From positions 24,476 through 88,475 of the forward strand of contig CACHCK010000004.1 in the NCBI GenBank assembly GCA_902578305.1: DNA of 64,000 bases, read 5' to 3'. Shown piece by piece: positions 63,847-64,000 of this stretch (the stretch's first letter is position 1; every line of letters starts with the position of its first letter). The position numbers and the translations under genes are program-made. This stretch comes from an uncultured Pelagibacteraceae bacterium. Its GTDB lineage: Bacteria > Pseudomonadota > Alphaproteobacteria > Pelagibacterales > AG-422-B15. The notes beneath the pieces were generated by a model. It did not search any database, was not told where the DNA came from, and saw nothing but the letters and a program-made list of their open reading frames with translations.

Positions 63847-64000
63847 ATGTACCAAAATTTTCTATTAGAAATTAAGAACCAGAGAGTAGCAAGGGGCTGT
63901 TCAGTAGATGATTTAAGTAAAGAGACAAAAATTTCAAAAAAAGTTATTTATAAAATTGAAGATCTTGATGAAAGTGAAGTGGACTTATTTCCACAAAAGC
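63847..64000 (+). CDS. helix-turn-helix protein, possibly RodZ-like, cut by window end
   Basis: Only the first 51 residues are visible. They read as an Xre-type helix-turn-helix: QRVARGCSVDDLSKETKISKKVIYKIED, matching the pattern seen at the start of RodZ (a short region, then a cytoplasmic HTH and a later membrane helix). The C-terminal part needed to settle this is outside. About 100 bases with a TAAGG-containing leader separate it from lysC. Confidence 0.5.
   Translation, partial: MYQNFLLEIKNQRVARGCSVDDLSKETKISKKVIYKIEDLDESEVDLFPQK

Overview
The window is AT-rich, almost gap-free bacterial chromosome. Gene content and order point to an alphaproteobacterium with a streamlined genome: a SAM-II-type riboswitch before metX, hisC-tyrA beside metX-metW, DUF2125-plsC-YdcF, argH-lptM-lysA, etfBA with a PduO-type adenosyltransferase and a HIG1 protein, carD-fdxA, bolA/dnaJ/cobS/cobT/rpmB, grxC-nitrilase-DUF1178/ubiG, and Coq7. 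The base composition and packing suggest a free-living marine lineage of the SAR11/HIMB59 (AEGEAN-169) style, but this is inference and no 16S gene is present. I see no transposase, prophage, CRISPR array or plasmid gene. I found 78 genes (76 protein-coding, 2 tRNA). No stretch over 300 bases lacks a gene; the longest gap (37214-37499) looks like a promoter region.

Layout. 1-3543: end of serA, gpmA, then phaA-phaB (acetyl-CoA to 3-hydroxybutyryl-CoA). 3540-6130: gloB, metW, metX under a SAM-II riboswitch. 6238-10251: hisC-tyrA, then DUF2125, plsC and YdcF. 10312-14001: a zinc-ribbon membrane protein, lysA-lptM-argH and a TlpA-type thioredoxin. 14006-21488: the core ethylmalonyl-CoA (EMC) block: ETF, corrinoid adenosyltransferase, HIG1 protein, methylsuccinyl-CoA dehydrogenase, crotonyl-CoA carboxylase/reductase and, divergently, ethylmalonyl-CoA mutase. 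21488-26755: esterase, HNH protein, coq7, dsbB, YqaA protein, tRNA-Leu, pabB-pabC. 26757-32830: a FATP-type acyl-CoA synthetase facing an MMPL/RND transporter, LolA-like protein and outer-membrane barrel. 32870-36703: ispH, thioesterase, GNAT, LhgO-like oxidoreductase, rpoH. 36791-39387: csaA, tRNA-Arg, a histone-H1-like lysine-repeat protein, carD with a lysine-rich tail, fdxA, terB. 39561-46661: methylmalonyl-CoA mutase, meaB, rpmB, cobT-cobS-dnaJ, bolA. 46650-54431: corC, aroB-aroK, an unrecognised secreted protein, xerD, mcl and a tailed accA. 54424-64000: secA, argJ, mutT, a secreted pair that starts divergently from one palindrome, grxC, nitrilase, DUF1178, ubiG, lysC and the start of an HTH protein.

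How it fits together. PhaA and PhaB make 3-hydroxybutyryl-CoA; after dehydration (enzyme not seen here) Ccr, Ecm and Mcd convert it, with an epimerase and hydratase encoded elsewhere, to methylmalyl-CoA precursors that Mcl cleaves to glyoxylate and propionyl-CoA. Methylmalonyl-CoA mutase with MeaB returns propionate carbon to succinyl-CoA. ETF takes the Mcd electrons, and the PduO-type enzyme makes the adenosylcobalamin both mutases need. The cell can therefore assimilate acetyl-CoA and C3-forming substrates without a glyoxylate shunt.

The most unusual structural features are the extreme convergent packing (10 of 13 convergent protein-gene pairs overlap, five through a single TTAA holding both stop codons), the ATGCAT palindrome that starts two divergent secreted proteins, a membrane-anchor-like tail on AccA, and two lysine-rich, histone-tail-like proteins facing each other across tandem terminators. 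I did not find a clearly new multigene system; the best candidates for undescribed biology are the 577-residue secreted protein, the divergent secreted pair and the lipid-transport cassette.
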